Source: Streptomyces sp. V1I1
Lineage (GTDB): Bacteria; Actinomycetota; Actinomycetes; Streptomycetales; Streptomycetaceae
Length of the DNA: 64,000 nucleotides
Direction: 5' to 3'
NCBI RefSeq assembly: GCF_030817355.1
Contig: NZ_JAUSZH010000001.1
Span: forward strand, 2,033,501 to 2,097,500
Below are positions 26,612 to 35,616 of this stretch, piece after piece. Position numbers and translations under genes: made by a program. Numbering within the stretch: position 1 is the stretch's first letter; every line of letters begins with the position of its first letter. Under the pieces are notes generated by a model. The model saw nothing but the letters and a program-made list of their open reading frames with translations. It searched no databases and was not told the DNA's origin.

Positions 26612-28207
26612 GTGGACCCGGTGATCATCGTGGGCGCGGGGCCTGTCGGGCTCGCGCTCTCGCTGGCCCTTGCGCAACAAGGCGTCCCCTCGGTCGTGCT
26701 CGACGAAGGCGCGGGCAACGACGAGCAGCGGCCCGCCCGTACGGTCGTGCTGCGGCCCGACACCGCAGCCATGGTGGAACGGCTCGGCTGCGCAACTGGC
26801 CGTGACGAAGGTTCCCGCTGGACCGGCTGGCGCTCGATGCGGCGCCGGCAGGACGTCCGGCAGCTCGTCCTCGGCGACGACCGCGCACCCGCGCCGCTGC
26901 ACATCCCCCAGCACGCCCTCGCGCGCGGACTGCGGGACGCCGTCGCCGCGCAGCAGCTGGTCCGGATCGTCACCGAGAGTCGCGTCGACTCGCTGGAGCA
27001 GGACGCGACCGGGATCAGCGTGCACGCCCGGGGGCCCGGAGCGACCTGGTGGCGCGGCAGTCATCTGGTCGGCTGCGACGGGGCCAGGTCGACGGTCCGC
27101 AAGCTCCTCGGCATTCGCTTCCCGGGCCGTACGGCGGTGGAGCAGCATGCCGTCGCGGCCCTGCGCACCGAACTCCCCTGGCCCGACGAGGCGTTGCTGC
27201 ACCGCCAGCCGCCCTGGCGCACAGGCGGCGACGAGGTCACCGCCCGGCCGCTGCCGGACGACGTCTGGCGGCTCGACTGGCTGCTGCCCTCCCGCGGCGA
27301 ACTGGTCACCCCCGACGCCCTGGTGGCGCGCGTACGGGACACCCTGGCCGGCTGGTGCGGCCAGACGCCTCCGTATGAGCTCCTCGACACCGGCGTTTAC
27401 ACACTGCACCACCGGCTCGCGCGGCGCTGGCGTGTGGACCGGGCCTTCCTCGCGGGCGACGCCGCGCATCTGCTCGGGGCGCTCGGCACGCAGGGGCTCG
27501 ACGAAGGGCTGCGGGACGCCGACAACCTCGCGTGGAAGCTGGCGCACAGCTGGCACCACGGCGTGTCCGAGCCGCTGCTCGACAGCTATCAGGCGGAGCG
27601 GCGGGCGGCCGTCGCCTCGCGGCTGCGCGCCGCCGACCAGTCGCTGCCGATACTGCGTGGCGGCAGCGGGCTGCGTACGTATCTTCCGGGTGCCGCGCGC
27701 GGGCACGACACTCTGCTGACCGACGGCCATCTGGGGCACGGCCCACTGGGCGCGCCCCCCGTTTATACGCACTCCCCCCTCGCACCCGAATACGCCCCTT
27801 CGCAGACCTTCGTGGGCACGGAGGCGGGCGCTCCGGTCGCGGATGTACGGGTGACCGCGCCGGACGGCACCAGCGCGCGGCTTCGGGACCGGCTGGGGCG
27901 GGGGCGGCTGCTGGTGATGCTGGTCGCGCCGGGTACGGGGGTGTGGGACCGGCGGCACTGGGTGAGCGCGGGCGTGATGCCGCGGCTGGCCGCGGCGGTC
28001 TCCGCGCTGCCGGTGCGGGCGGAGCTGCTGGTGACGGAGAGCTACCCGGGCGCTTCGGCGCACACAGTGCTGCTGGTGCGGCCGGACGGGCACCTGGTCG
28101 CCTCGTTCGCAGGGGTGCGACCTGCGGAGCTGTACTCGGCGGCGGACGCGGCGCGCGGCGGTGCCCCGTCAGCGGCGCGCAGTGACCGTACTGCGGACAT
28201 CAATTGA
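26612..28207 (+). CDS. FAD-dependent aromatic-type monooxygenase
   Basis: The protein has 531 residues from GTG 26612 (AGGAG seven bases upstream; the open frame upstream lacks one). It is a class A flavoprotein monooxygenase of the PHBH/pentachlorophenol/rifampicin-monooxygenase type. The Rossmann motif is IIVGAGPVG near the start, LVGCDGARS is the DG motif, and FLAGDAAHL is the GD motif. A thioredoxin-like C-terminal part (from about 430) is found in related phenol and PCP monooxygenases. Such enzymes hydroxylate aromatic rings with NAD(P)H and O2; the substrate here is unknown. The -35 box of the next promoter overlaps its stop codon. Confidence 0.88.
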   Translation: MDPVIIVGAGPVGLALSLALAQQGVPSVVLDEGAGNDEQRPARTVVLRPDTAAMVERLGCATGRDEGSRWTGWRSMRRRQDVRQLVLGDDRAPAPLHIPQHALARGLRDAVAAQQLVRIVTESRVDSLEQDATGISVHARGPGATWWRGSHLVGCDGARSTVRKLLGIRFPGRTAVEQHAVAALRTELPWPDEALLHRQPPWRTGGDEVTARPLPDDVWRLDWLLPSRGELVTPDALVARVRDTLAGWCGQTPPYELLDTGVYTLHHRLARRWRVDRAFLAGDAAHLLGALGTQGLDEGLRDADNLAWKLAHSWHHGVSEPLLDSYQAERRAAVASRLRAADQSLPILRGGSGLRTYLPGAARGHDTLLTDGHLGHGPLGAPPVYTHSPLAPEYAPSQTFVGTEAGAPVADVRVTAPDGTSARLRDRLGRGRLLVMLVAPGTGVWDRRHWVSAGVMPRLAAAVSALPVRAELLVTESYPGASAHTVLLVRPDGHLVASFAGVRPAELYSAADAARGGAPSAARSDRTADIN

Positions 28208-28232
28208 CCCTCGAGGGCCCACATGGTGTACT
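28204..28232 (+). promoter_or_regulatory. Predicted sigma-70-type promoter for the cdo leader
   Basis: TTGACC (28204-28209, 5 of 6 to consensus) is followed after 17 bp by TGTACT (28227-28232). The predicted transcription start, about seven bases on, coincides with a GTG at 28240, so the mRNA would be leaderless. It overlaps the stop codon of the monooxygenase gene. Confidence 0.55.
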
Positions 28233-28239
28233 CCGGAGC

Positions 28240-28326
28240 GTGACCGACACCGATGTGCGCCTGTGGCGGAGGGTCCATATGGACCTCGTCCGCTACGCGG
28301 GCTGCGTGTGTCGCCCGTCCTGCTGA
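28240..28326 (+). CDS. Putative leaderless Cys leader peptide upstream of cysteine dioxygenase
   Basis: This short frame of 28 codons runs from GTG 28240 to TGA 28326. An internal ATG at 28279 has GGAGGG five bases upstream and would give a 15-residue form. The central part RLWRRVHMDLVRYAG resembles the RRxHxDLxR core of the actinobacterial putative leader peptides found before sulfur and cysteine genes. The last seven codons include three Cys: CVCRPSC. It lies 69 bp before the cdo GTG. In mycobacteria, leaderless polycysteine ORFs act as cysteine-responsive attenuators. The same role is likely here, but a stem-loop switch was not proven by eye. Confidence 0.6.
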   Translation: MTDTDVRLWRRVHMDLVRYAGCVCRPSC

Positions 28327-28395
28327 ATTCGCCTTCTCCTCGCGCTGTGGCCTGATGGGCCCGCGCGCCCCCAGCGAACTTCCAGGACGGTTTCC

Positions 28396-28962
28396 GTGTC
28401 CCAGCCTGTCTCCACCTCGGTCACTGCTGCCTCTGCGCGTACTGAAGTGTCGGCGCGTACGGAAGCGTCGGCGCCGACCGCCGCCGAGCTGCTCGACTTC
28501 GTGCGGCGCTCCGCCGCCGACAAGGACCTCATCGGCTCGATCCCGCTCGATCCCGAGGGCCGTACGTGGGTACGGCTCGAAGGGCCCGGCGGCAGTGAGG
28601 CTTGGCTGATCGCCTGGCCGCCGGGCACGGGCACCGGCTGGCACGACCACGCCGAGTCGTTCGGCGCGTTCGCCACGGCCGCGGGCGAGTTGAAGGAGTA
28701 CTCCCTCGCCGTGCGGCTCCCCGCGAGCGGCTGGAAGACCCTGGAGCTGAGCGAAGGGGTCGACCGCGAGCGGGAGTTGGGGGCCGGCCAGGGCCGGGCC
28801 TTCGGGAAGCACCATGTGCACGAGGTGTTGAACGAGTCGGCCACCGGGCATGCCGTCTCGGTCCATGCGTACTACCCGCCGCTGCCGCTGATCCGGCGCT
28901 TCAGCCGGTCGGGCGCGGTGCTCCGTCTTGAGCAGGTCGAGCGTCCGGAGGACTGGCAGTGA
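28396..28962 (+). CDS. Cysteine dioxygenase
   Basis: The 188-residue protein starts at GTG 28396, with AGGACGG upstream. It is a cupin of the cysteine dioxygenase type I family, which oxidises L-cysteine to cysteine sulfinate with Fe(II) and O2. The iron ligands are the HDH pair in GWHDHAESFGAF and a third His in FGKHHVHEVLN. VHAYYPPL carries the conserved Tyr. The first 30 residues are Ala/Thr/Ser-rich, including a repeat-like SARTE. It overlaps the rhodanese gene by 4 bp (GTGA). With the upstream Cys leader it would form a cysteine-responsive sulfur unit. Confidence 0.9.
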   Translation: MSQPVSTSVTAASARTEVSARTEASAPTAAELLDFVRRSAADKDLIGSIPLDPEGRTWVRLEGPGGSEAWLIAWPPGTGTGWHDHAESFGAFATAAGELKEYSLAVRLPASGWKTLELSEGVDRERELGAGQGRAFGKHHVHEVLNESATGHAVSVHAYYPPLPLIRRFSRSGAVLRLEQVERPEDWQ

Positions 28963-29348
28963 GCGGGGGACAGGTGGGGATCGACGAGCTCCTGGAGCGG
29001 GTACGGGAGGACCTGGACCGGGTCGAGCCGAAGGAGGCCTTCGAGGCGGCCGGGGCCGGCGCGCTGCTGGTGGACATCCGGTACGCGGCGCTGCGCGAGC
29101 GGGACGGTCTGATTCCGGGTGCGCTGGTCGTGGAACGCAACGAGCTGGAGTGGCGGCTGGACCCCCGGGGAAGCCACCGCGCACCGGAGGCGGTCAGCCA
29201 CGATCTGCGGGTCGTGGTGATCTGCAACGAGGGCTACGCGTCGTCGCTGGCGGCAGTGTCCCTACGGCAGTTGGGCCTGCACCGCGCGACGGACCTCGTG
29301 GGGGGCTTCCAGGCCTGGAAGGCGGCGGGACTGCCGGTGGAACGGTAG
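28959..29348 (+). CDS. Rhodanese-like sulfurtransferase
   Basis: The 129-residue single rhodanese domain starts at GTG 28959, overlapping the cdo stop. The active-site Cys is C89 in the loop CNEGYASS. LLVDIRYAALRERDGLIPGA and the C-terminal DLVGGFQAWKAAGLPV match the fold. It carries sulfane sulfur as a persulfide. The substrate is probably linked to cysteine breakdown, because it is translationally coupled to cysteine dioxygenase. It is convergent with recX across 126 bp without obvious features. Confidence 0.9.
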   Translation: MSGGQVGIDELLERVREDLDRVEPKEAFEAAGAGALLVDIRYAALRERDGLIPGALVVERNELEWRLDPRGSHRAPEAVSHDLRVVVICNEGYASSLAAVSLRQLGLHRATDLVGGFQAWKAAGLPVER

Positions 29349-29474
29349 TCCGCGGCGCGGTCCTTGAGCGGTGCGCGGCGCGGGCGGCCTGGGCCGGGCG
29401 GCGGCTGTGTCCAGCAGCCGGGCGACCCCGCACCACGGGCTCGGGCGCGGGCTAACCGCAGGCCCTGGCCCGGG

Positions 29475-30047
29475 CTAGAAGCCACCGCCCTCGTCCAAGT
29501 CCTCCGTGTCCTCGCCCTCTTCCTCGAGCGCGCGCTTGACCACCCTGAGGGCCAGGCCCTCGGGGTAGCCCTTCCTGGCGAGCATGCCCGCCAGACGACG
29601 CAGACGCCGGTCGCGGTCCAGGCCGCGGGTCGAGCGGAGTTTGCGTGCGACCAGCTCGCGGGCGGTCTCCTCCTCCTGCTCGGAGTCGAGCTGTCCGACC
29701 GCCTCGTCGATCAGCGCGGAGTCCACGCCCTTCGTACGCAGTTCCCGCGCGAGCGCCCGCCGGGCGAGGCCCCGGCCGTGGTGCCGGGACTCCACCCAAG
29801 CGTCCGCGAAGGCCGCGTCGTTGATCAGCCCCACGTCCTCGAAGCGGGAGAGGACCTCCTCGGCCACCTCCGAGGGGATCTCACGCTTATGCAGCGCGTC
29901 CGCGAGCTGCTTGCGGGTGCGCGGGGTCCCGGTGAGCAGCCGCAGGCAGATCGCCCGCGCCCGCTCGGCCGGATCCTGGGGCGACAGCTCCTTCTCGGCC
30001 CTCGACGAGTCGGCGCTGTCGCCCGGCCATTCGGTTCGCCGGGCCAT
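29475..30047 (-). CDS. recX: RecA regulatory protein RecX
   Basis: The 190-residue protein starts 3 bp after the recA stop, so the two are cotranscribed. RecX is made of three-helix repeats, seen here as LLTGTPRTRKQLADALHKR near residue 38, VGLINDAAFADAWVESR near 72 and GLDRDRRLRRLAGMLARKGY near 143. It binds RecA filaments and limits or modulates recombinase activity. The C-terminus is acidic (EEEGEDTEDLDEG). The size is usual for Streptomyces. Confidence 0.95.
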   Translation of the reverse strand: MARRTEWPGDSADSSRAEKELSPQDPAERARAICLRLLTGTPRTRKQLADALHKREIPSEVAEEVLSRFEDVGLINDAAFADAWVESRHHGRGLARRALARELRTKGVDSALIDEAVGQLDSEQEEETARELVARKLRSTRGLDRDRRLRRLAGMLARKGYPEGLALRVVKRALEEEGEDTEDLDEGGGF

Positions 30048-30050
30048 TTG

Positions 30051-31179
<1,129 letters not shown>

Positions 31180-31303
31180 GGGTTCCACCCGATTTGCTTG
31201 TGTCGATCGCTTCACGTCAAAGACGCTAACCCCTGCCACTGACAATGGGCCCCGACGTCCATCCAGCCTGTGGATAACTCCCGGAAACCGAGGCCGGAAT
31301 CCC

Positions 31304-31333
31304 ATGAGAATGGATGTTCGATTTTAGTGTCAA
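31304..31333 (-). promoter_or_regulatory. recA promoter with overlapping LexA-like box
   Basis: On the minus strand TTGACA (31333-31328) is followed after 18 bp by TCTCAT (31309-31304). This resembles the TTGACA-18-TCTTAT promoter type I recall from Streptomyces rimosus recA. The sequence GAACATCCATTCTC (31319-31306) overlaps spacer and -10 and fits a half-conserved GAAC-N4-xTTC LexA/Cheo-box. This is the expected SOS control of recA. Confidence 0.65.
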
Positions 31334-31461
31334 GCGCACCGCGCAGCCCGGCCCCGGCCGTCCCTAGGTCACGGTTTGACCCGCACACTTCAAGCCACAT
31401 AGGTTCTGCTCGGCCTGGTCCATGAGGACGGGCCCAAATCGCGATCCTTTGGGGGGACGCA

Positions 31462-31818
31462 GTGCACTGGTATGTGGACGTACTCAAGAAATATGCGGTA
31501 TTCAGCGGGCGGGCACGCCGCCAGGAGTACTGGATGTTCGTCCTGTTCAGCGTGATCATCAGCATCGTGCTGTCGATCATCGACAATGTTGCCGGCACGA
31601 GCCCCATCCTTGGGGCGATCTACAGCCTCGTCGTGCTCCTGCCCAGCCTCGGTGTCGCCGTTCGTCGGCTGCACGACACCGACCGGTCGGGCTGGTGGCT
31701 GCTCATCGCGCTGGTCCCGCTCGTGGGCGCGATCATCCTGCTGGTGTTCCTGGCCAGTGACGGCAAGCCGCACGAGAACAGCCACGGCCCGAACCCCAAG
31801 CTGGTTCCGGCCCACTGA
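31462..31818 (+). CDS. DUF805 membrane protein
   Basis: The 118-residue protein starts at GTG 31462, just after GGGGGGACGCA. The sequence MHWYVDVLKKYAVFSGRARR is followed by EYWMF, the hallmark start of DUF805 proteins. Hydrophobic helices lie at about 25-45, 50-66 and 80-98, and the conserved RRLHDTDRSGWW precedes the last helix. Function is unknown for the family. It is divergent from recA and ends at a bidirectional terminator. Confidence 0.9.
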   Translation: MHWYVDVLKKYAVFSGRARRQEYWMFVLFSVIISIVLSIIDNVAGTSPILGAIYSLVVLLPSLGVAVRRLHDTDRSGWWLLIALVPLVGAIILLVFLASDGKPHENSHGPNPKLVPAH

Positions 31819-31878
31819 CGCTCGTGCGTCGGCCGACGGGAACCGCTCCCTCGACGACCGACGAGCAAGCCGAGTTCT

Positions 31879-31917
31879 GAGCGCTGTAGTTGGCGAAGCC
31901 CGTCAACTACAGCGCTC
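31879..31917. terminator. Bidirectional hairpin terminator
   Basis: A 14-bp perfect stem (GAGCGCTGTAGTTG at 31879-31892, complement at 31904-31917) with an 11-nt loop lies between the convergent DUF805 gene and the AI-2E-type transporter gene. Confidence 0.85.
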
Positions 31918-31953
31918 CGTCACAACCGGGTGCCGGAACTCCACCCCGCCAGC

Positions 31954-33216
31954 TCAGGCGCCGTCCCCCGGGGGCGGCGCCTGGTCCCGCTTCGCACGGA
32001 GCACACCGCGCAGCCGCGCGAGGGCCTTGCCCCCGTGGCGCAGCCGGTGGCCGTGGACGCGCGGGTCGTCGGTCACGGCGTACCGCTTCACATACGCGCC
32101 GAGGAACGCCTGGAGCGTGGCGATCGCCGGGATCGCGATCAGCGCACCGACCGGCCCCAGCAGCGCCGTGCCCGCGACGACCGAGCCGAAGGCCACCGCG
32201 GGGTGAATGTGGACCGTCTTGGACGTGAGCTTGGGCTGCAGCACATAGTTCTCGAACTGCTGGTAGACCACGACGAATCCGAGCACCCACAGCGCGTACC
32301 AGGGATTGACGGTGAAGGCGATCAACATCGGCAGCGCGCCCGCCAGATACGTGCCGATGGTCGGGATGAACTGCGAGACCAGACCGACCCAGACAGCGAG
32401 CGCCGGAGCGTACGGCACGCCCAGGATCTCCAGCAGGATGTAGTGCGCGCCGCCGGAGATCAGCGCCATCAGGCCGCGCGAGTAGAGATAGCCGCCCGTC
32501 TTGTCGACGGCGATCTCCCAGGCACGCAGCACCTCGGCCTGCTTGGCCGGCGGCAGTACGGAGCAGAGCGCGCGGCGCAGCCGGGGCCCGTCGGCGGCGA
32601 AGTAGAACGAGAACAGGAAGATCGTCAGCAGCTTGAACAGTCCGCCGAGCACGGTTGCGGAGATGTCCAGGACGCCGCTCGCGCTGTTCTGGACGTACTT
32701 CCGCAGCCAGTCCGAGCGCAGCACGCTGTCCTGGACCTCGACCCGTGAGAGGTCGGTGTGGAAGGTGCTGTTGATCCAGCGGATCACCGAGTCGAGGTAC
32801 TTGGGGAAGTCCTCGACCATGTCGACGATCTGGCCCGCCAGCATCGAGCCGAGTAGGACGACGAAGCCGACGCCAACGGCGATCACGGCGAAGAAGACGA
32901 TGAAGGTGGCAAGGCCGCGGCGCATGCCACGGGCCGCCATCCTGCCCACCGCAGGCTCGATCGCCAGCGCCAGGAAGAAGGCGATCAGGATATTGATCAG
33001 CAGGCCGATGAGCTGGTGGAAGGCCCAGCTGCCGAGCTGGAAGCAGGCGTACAGGGCCAGCCCGAGCACCATGGCGCGCGGCAACCAGCGAGGCATGCGG
33101 GCCGGACTGTGGGATCCGCCCGCCGGTGCGGGAGGCGGCGCGTTCGGCGGGGTCACGTCCTGAGCGGGCGTGTCCCGCTCGGTCTTGTCAGTCTCGGCCA
33201 CGAGATCCAGTGTCAC
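31954..33216 (-). CDS. AI-2E family (PerM-type) transporter
   Basis: The 420-residue protein starts at GTG 33216. After a Pro-rich cytoplasmic tail (1-45) come paired helices at about 48-95 (VLGLALYACFQLGSW, LIGLLINILIAFFLALAIEP). TM helices follow to residue 370, including the family regions FILVLPIGT-like FIPTIGTYLAGALPML and PAVAFGSVVAGTALLGPVG. The family exports signals or metabolites, including AI-2 in some bacteria and Na+ or lipids in others; the substrate here is unknown. It starts 9 bp after the DUF3046 gene stop, so the two are probably coupled. Confidence 0.9.
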   Translation of the reverse strand: MTLDLVAETDKTERDTPAQDVTPPNAPPPAPAGGSHSPARMPRWLPRAMVLGLALYACFQLGSWAFHQLIGLLINILIAFFLALAIEPAVGRMAARGMRRGLATFIVFFAVIAVGVGFVVLLGSMLAGQIVDMVEDFPKYLDSVIRWINSTFHTDLSRVEVQDSVLRSDWLRKYVQNSASGVLDISATVLGGLFKLLTIFLFSFYFAADGPRLRRALCSVLPPAKQAEVLRAWEIAVDKTGGYLYSRGLMALISGGAHYILLEILGVPYAPALAVWVGLVSQFIPTIGTYLAGALPMLIAFTVNPWYALWVLGFVVVYQQFENYVLQPKLTSKTVHIHPAVAFGSVVAGTALLGPVGALIAIPAIATLQAFLGAYVKRYAVTDDPRVHGHRLRHGGKALARLRGVLRAKRDQAPPPGDGA

Positions 33217-33225
33217 CCACCGGTC

Positions 33226-33420
33226 TCACTGCTTGTCGGCCGGGACGCCCACCGCGGCGCAGACCCCGCGCCATACGTCCTTCGCCTCCCAGCCGGCGGC
33301 CAGCGCCTCATGCACCGTACGGCCCCCGAGCTCGGCCATCACATGGTCGCGCGCGAAGGAATCGGCGTAGGCCTGACCGAAGTGGTCCGCCATCCGCTCC
33401 CAGAAAATCGTCAACCGCAT
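33226..33420 (-). CDS. DUF3046 small protein
   Basis: The 64-residue protein starts with MRLTIFWERMADHFGQAYAD and contains SFARDHVMAELGGRTVHEAL and the WEAKDVWRGVCA motif. This is the complete DUF3046 pattern, found in actinobacteria near recA/recX. Function is unknown; it is small, soluble and conserved. The stop lies 9 bp from the AI-2E-type transporter start, and it is divergent from the cyclase-fold protein at 33499. Confidence 0.9.
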   Translation of the reverse strand: MRLTIFWERMADHFGQAYADSFARDHVMAELGGRTVHEALAAGWEAKDVWRGVCAAVGVPADKQ

Positions 33421-33498
33421 GACGTCAGTATCCCGCCCCTGGGGGTGCAGCCTGTCCCTCCGGCTTGCCGAAAGCCCTTTCCGCCCTACGGTCGGAAC

Positions 33499-34434
33499 AT
33501 GGCTGGAACTGGAGCAACCCCCTCGCCCTCGCTCGCGTCACCCCTCGCCCGCGCCGAGCAGTTCATCTGGCTGACTGCCCGGGTTCTGGAGCAGCGGCGG
33601 TTCGAGTACCACTTCCTGGGCGGCGGCTCGGAAACCGTCGAGACCGCCCTGGCCGCGTACCTCAATGAGGACGGCGGCTACGGCCACGCCCTCGAACCCG
33701 ATCTGCGAGGCCCGGTCAGCCAGCCGCTGCACACCGCGCACGCCCTGCGCATCCTCGACTCCATCGGCCGCTGCGGCGGCCTGCGCGTGGAGCGGATGTG
33801 CCGCTACCTCACCGAGGTGTCGACGCACGACGGAGCGCTGCCCGCGATCCACCCCTCCCAGCGCGGCTATCCGGCCGCGCCGTTCATCCCGATCGTCGAC
33901 GACCCTCCCAGCGAGCTGCTCGCGACGGGCCCGGTGGTCGGGCTGCTGCACCGTAATCAGGTGTGGCACGCCTGGCTGTTCAGGGCCACGGACTTCTGCT
34001 GGGCTGCCGTCGCAGGGCTTGAGAAGTCCCATCCGTACGAGATCGAGGCCGCGGTCGCCTTCCTGGACGGGGCTCCGGACCGCTCGCGCGCCGAGGCCGC
34101 TGCGGACCGGCTCGGCCGGCTGGTGCGCGAGCAGGGCATGGCGGTCCTCGACCCGGACCGGCTCGAGGAGTACCCGCTCGCCCCCGGCTATGCGGCGGGC
34201 GAGCGCCACTTCCCGTACGACTACGCCCGTACGCCCCAGTCGCTCGCCCGCCGCTGGTTCACCGACGAGGAGATGGCGCGCTCGCTGGAGCATCTCGCGA
34301 GCGAGCAGCGCGAGGACGGCGGCTGGCCGGTCAACTGGCGGCAGTGGGCACCCGGCACGGCCCTGGAGGCGCGGCCGATCGTGACCATCGAGGCGCTGCG
34401 GACGCTACGAGCACACGGCCGCGCGATCGCCTGA
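33499..34434 (+). CDS. Prenyltransferase/cyclase-fold (alpha-alpha toroid) protein of unknown function
   Basis: The 311-residue protein starts at ATG 33499. Two QW-like or toroid repeats are visible: YLNEDGGYGHALEPDLRGP near residue 54 and EQREDGGWPVNW near 272. They suggest the alpha/alpha toroid fold of squalene-hopene cyclase, prenyltransferase and lanthionine-synthase relatives. The DXDD catalytic motif of cyclases is not visible, so activity cannot be assigned. It is divergent from the DUF3046 gene and convergent with azlD, with 22 bp between. Confidence 0.75.
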   Translation: MAGTGATPSPSLASPLARAEQFIWLTARVLEQRRFEYHFLGGGSETVETALAAYLNEDGGYGHALEPDLRGPVSQPLHTAHALRILDSIGRCGGLRVERMCRYLTEVSTHDGALPAIHPSQRGYPAAPFIPIVDDPPSELLATGPVVGLLHRNQVWHAWLFRATDFCWAAVAGLEKSHPYEIEAAVAFLDGAPDRSRAEAAADRLGRLVREQGMAVLDPDRLEEYPLAPGYAAGERHFPYDYARTPQSLARRWFTDEEMARSLEHLASEQREDGGWPVNWRQWAPGTALEARPIVTIEALRTLRAHGRAIA

Positions 34435-34456
34435 CCCGCCCGGTCTGTCCCCCGGC

Positions 34457-34765
34457 TCAGCCGCCGAGCGCGCGCACGCCCGCGGTGACTGCCACCGCGG
34501 CCCCGACGACCACCAGGAAGGGGGCGCGCAGCACCAGCGCGAGCGCCGCGGCCGCAAGTCCTGCCGCCCGTGCGTCGAGGACGAGGGAGCTGTCGGTGCT
34601 GAACGTCTGTTGCGCGGTGAGCGCGGCCAGCAGGGCGACGGGAAGGAGCGCGGCGAGCCGCTGGACGAGGGGGCGTTCAAGGGCGTCGGCCGGTACCAGC
34701 AGGCCGGCCAGCTTGACGAGGTAGCAGCCGACGGCGGTCGCTGCGATCGCGATCCAGATGCTCAA
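34457..34765 (-). CDS. azlD: AzlD-type branched-chain amino acid exporter subunit
   Basis: The 102-residue membrane protein overlaps azlC by 4 bp. Helices lie at about 3-22 (WIAIAATAVGCYLVKLAGLL), 35-55 (LLPVALLAALTA), 65-85 and 80-100. AzlC and AzlD together form an exporter of branched-chain amino acids or analogues such as 4-azaleucine. It is the last gene of the regulator-azlC-azlD cluster. Confidence 0.88.
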   Translation of the reverse strand: MSIWIAIAATAVGCYLVKLAGLLVPADALERPLVQRLAALLPVALLAALTAQQTFSTDSSLVLDARAAGLAAAALALVLRAPFLVVVGAAVAVTAGVRALGG

Positions 34766-35616
34766 CGGTCCTCACCCTTCGTACGGTTGGCCTTCGTACG
34801 GTCTGCCTTCGTACGGTCTGCATTGCTGCAGCGGGCTATCGAGCGTCCCTTGAACCACAGGACGGCGGGCGCGGCGAGCGCGGCCACCAGCACCGGCACC
34901 CCGGCGGGCAGCACCGGCAGGAACGCGAGACCCAGCACCACGGCGAGCCCGGCGACTGCTCGCTCGGTCGTCGTACGCAGCATCGGCGCGAGGAGCGCGA
35001 GGAAGACGGCCGGGCCCGCGGCGTCCAGACCCCACGCGTCGGTGTCGCCGAGGGCCTCGGCGCCCAGCACCCCGCCGAGCGTGGTCAGGTTCCACAGGAC
35101 GTAGAGCGTCAGCCCGGTGACGGTGAAGCCGAGGCGCGCGGCGCGCCGCGTGGGCTGGGCGAGGGCGACGGCCGTGGTCTCGTCGATGACCCAGTGCGCG
35201 GCGAGGGGGCGTACGAAGCGCGGCAGGGCGAGAAGCTGCGACAGCCGCAGACCGTAGAAGGCGTTGCGTACGCCGAGGAAGAAGGCGCCGGCCGCGGCGG
35301 CGAGCGGGTTGCCGCCGGCCGCGAGCGCGCCGACCAGCGCGAACTGCGAGGCACCGGTGAAGACCAGCAGGCTGAGCGCGCAGGTCTGCAGGAGGCTGAG
35401 GCCTGCGCCGGCGGACGTCACGCCGAAGGCGAATCCGGACAGGCCGACGGCGATGCCGACGCCGAGAGCGTCGCGCACGACCGCTGAATCCGGCTTGGGC
35501 ACCCGCTCAGCGGCGGCTGTGCCTGTCCCTGCGGACGTCCCTGCGGGAGTCTTCGGGCGAGACTCTGGATGAGCTGTCTGTTCTGCCACGCCTTCGACGC
35601 TACGCGGGGCGCTCAC
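34762..35616 (-). CDS. azlC: AzlC-type branched-chain amino acid exporter subunit
   Basis: The 284-residue protein starts at GTG 35616, inside the last codons of the AraC-type gene (17-bp overlap, other frame). The hydrophobic core runs from about 50 to 255, with the family pattern AFGVTSAGAGLSLLQT, FTGASQFALVGALAAGG, then FFLGVRNAFYGL and HWVIDETTAVA. The C-terminus carries three copies of a 5-residue ADRTK-type repeat encoded by 15-bp tandem DNA at 34776-34820. With AzlD it exports branched-chain amino acids. Confidence 0.9.
   Translation of the reverse strand: MSAPRSVEGVAEQTAHPESRPKTPAGTSAGTGTAAAERVPKPDSAVVRDALGVGIAVGLSGFAFGVTSAGAGLSLLQTCALSLLVFTGASQFALVGALAAGGNPLAAAAGAFFLGVRNAFYGLRLSQLLALPRFVRPLAAHWVIDETTAVALAQPTRRAARLGFTVTGLTLYVLWNLTTLGGVLGAEALGDTDAWGLDAAGPAVFLALLAPMLRTTTERAVAGLAVVLGLAFLPVLPAGVPVLVAALAAPAVLWFKGRSIARCSNADRTKADRTKANRTKGEDR
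34776..34820. repeat. Three 15-bp tandem repeats in the 3' end of azlC
   Basis: Units 34776-34790, 34791-34805 and 34806-34820 read CCTTCGTACGGTTGG and close variants on the + strand. They encode the pentapeptide ADRTK, ADRTK, ANRTK at the charged AzlC tail, outside the membrane core. Confidence 0.85.

Noticed and set aside
31180..31305. Extended N-terminus of RecA upstream of ATG 31179
   Set aside because: The open frame extends upstream but carries no RecA sequence, while MAGTDREK at 31179 is the conserved start and the promoter lies just beyond.
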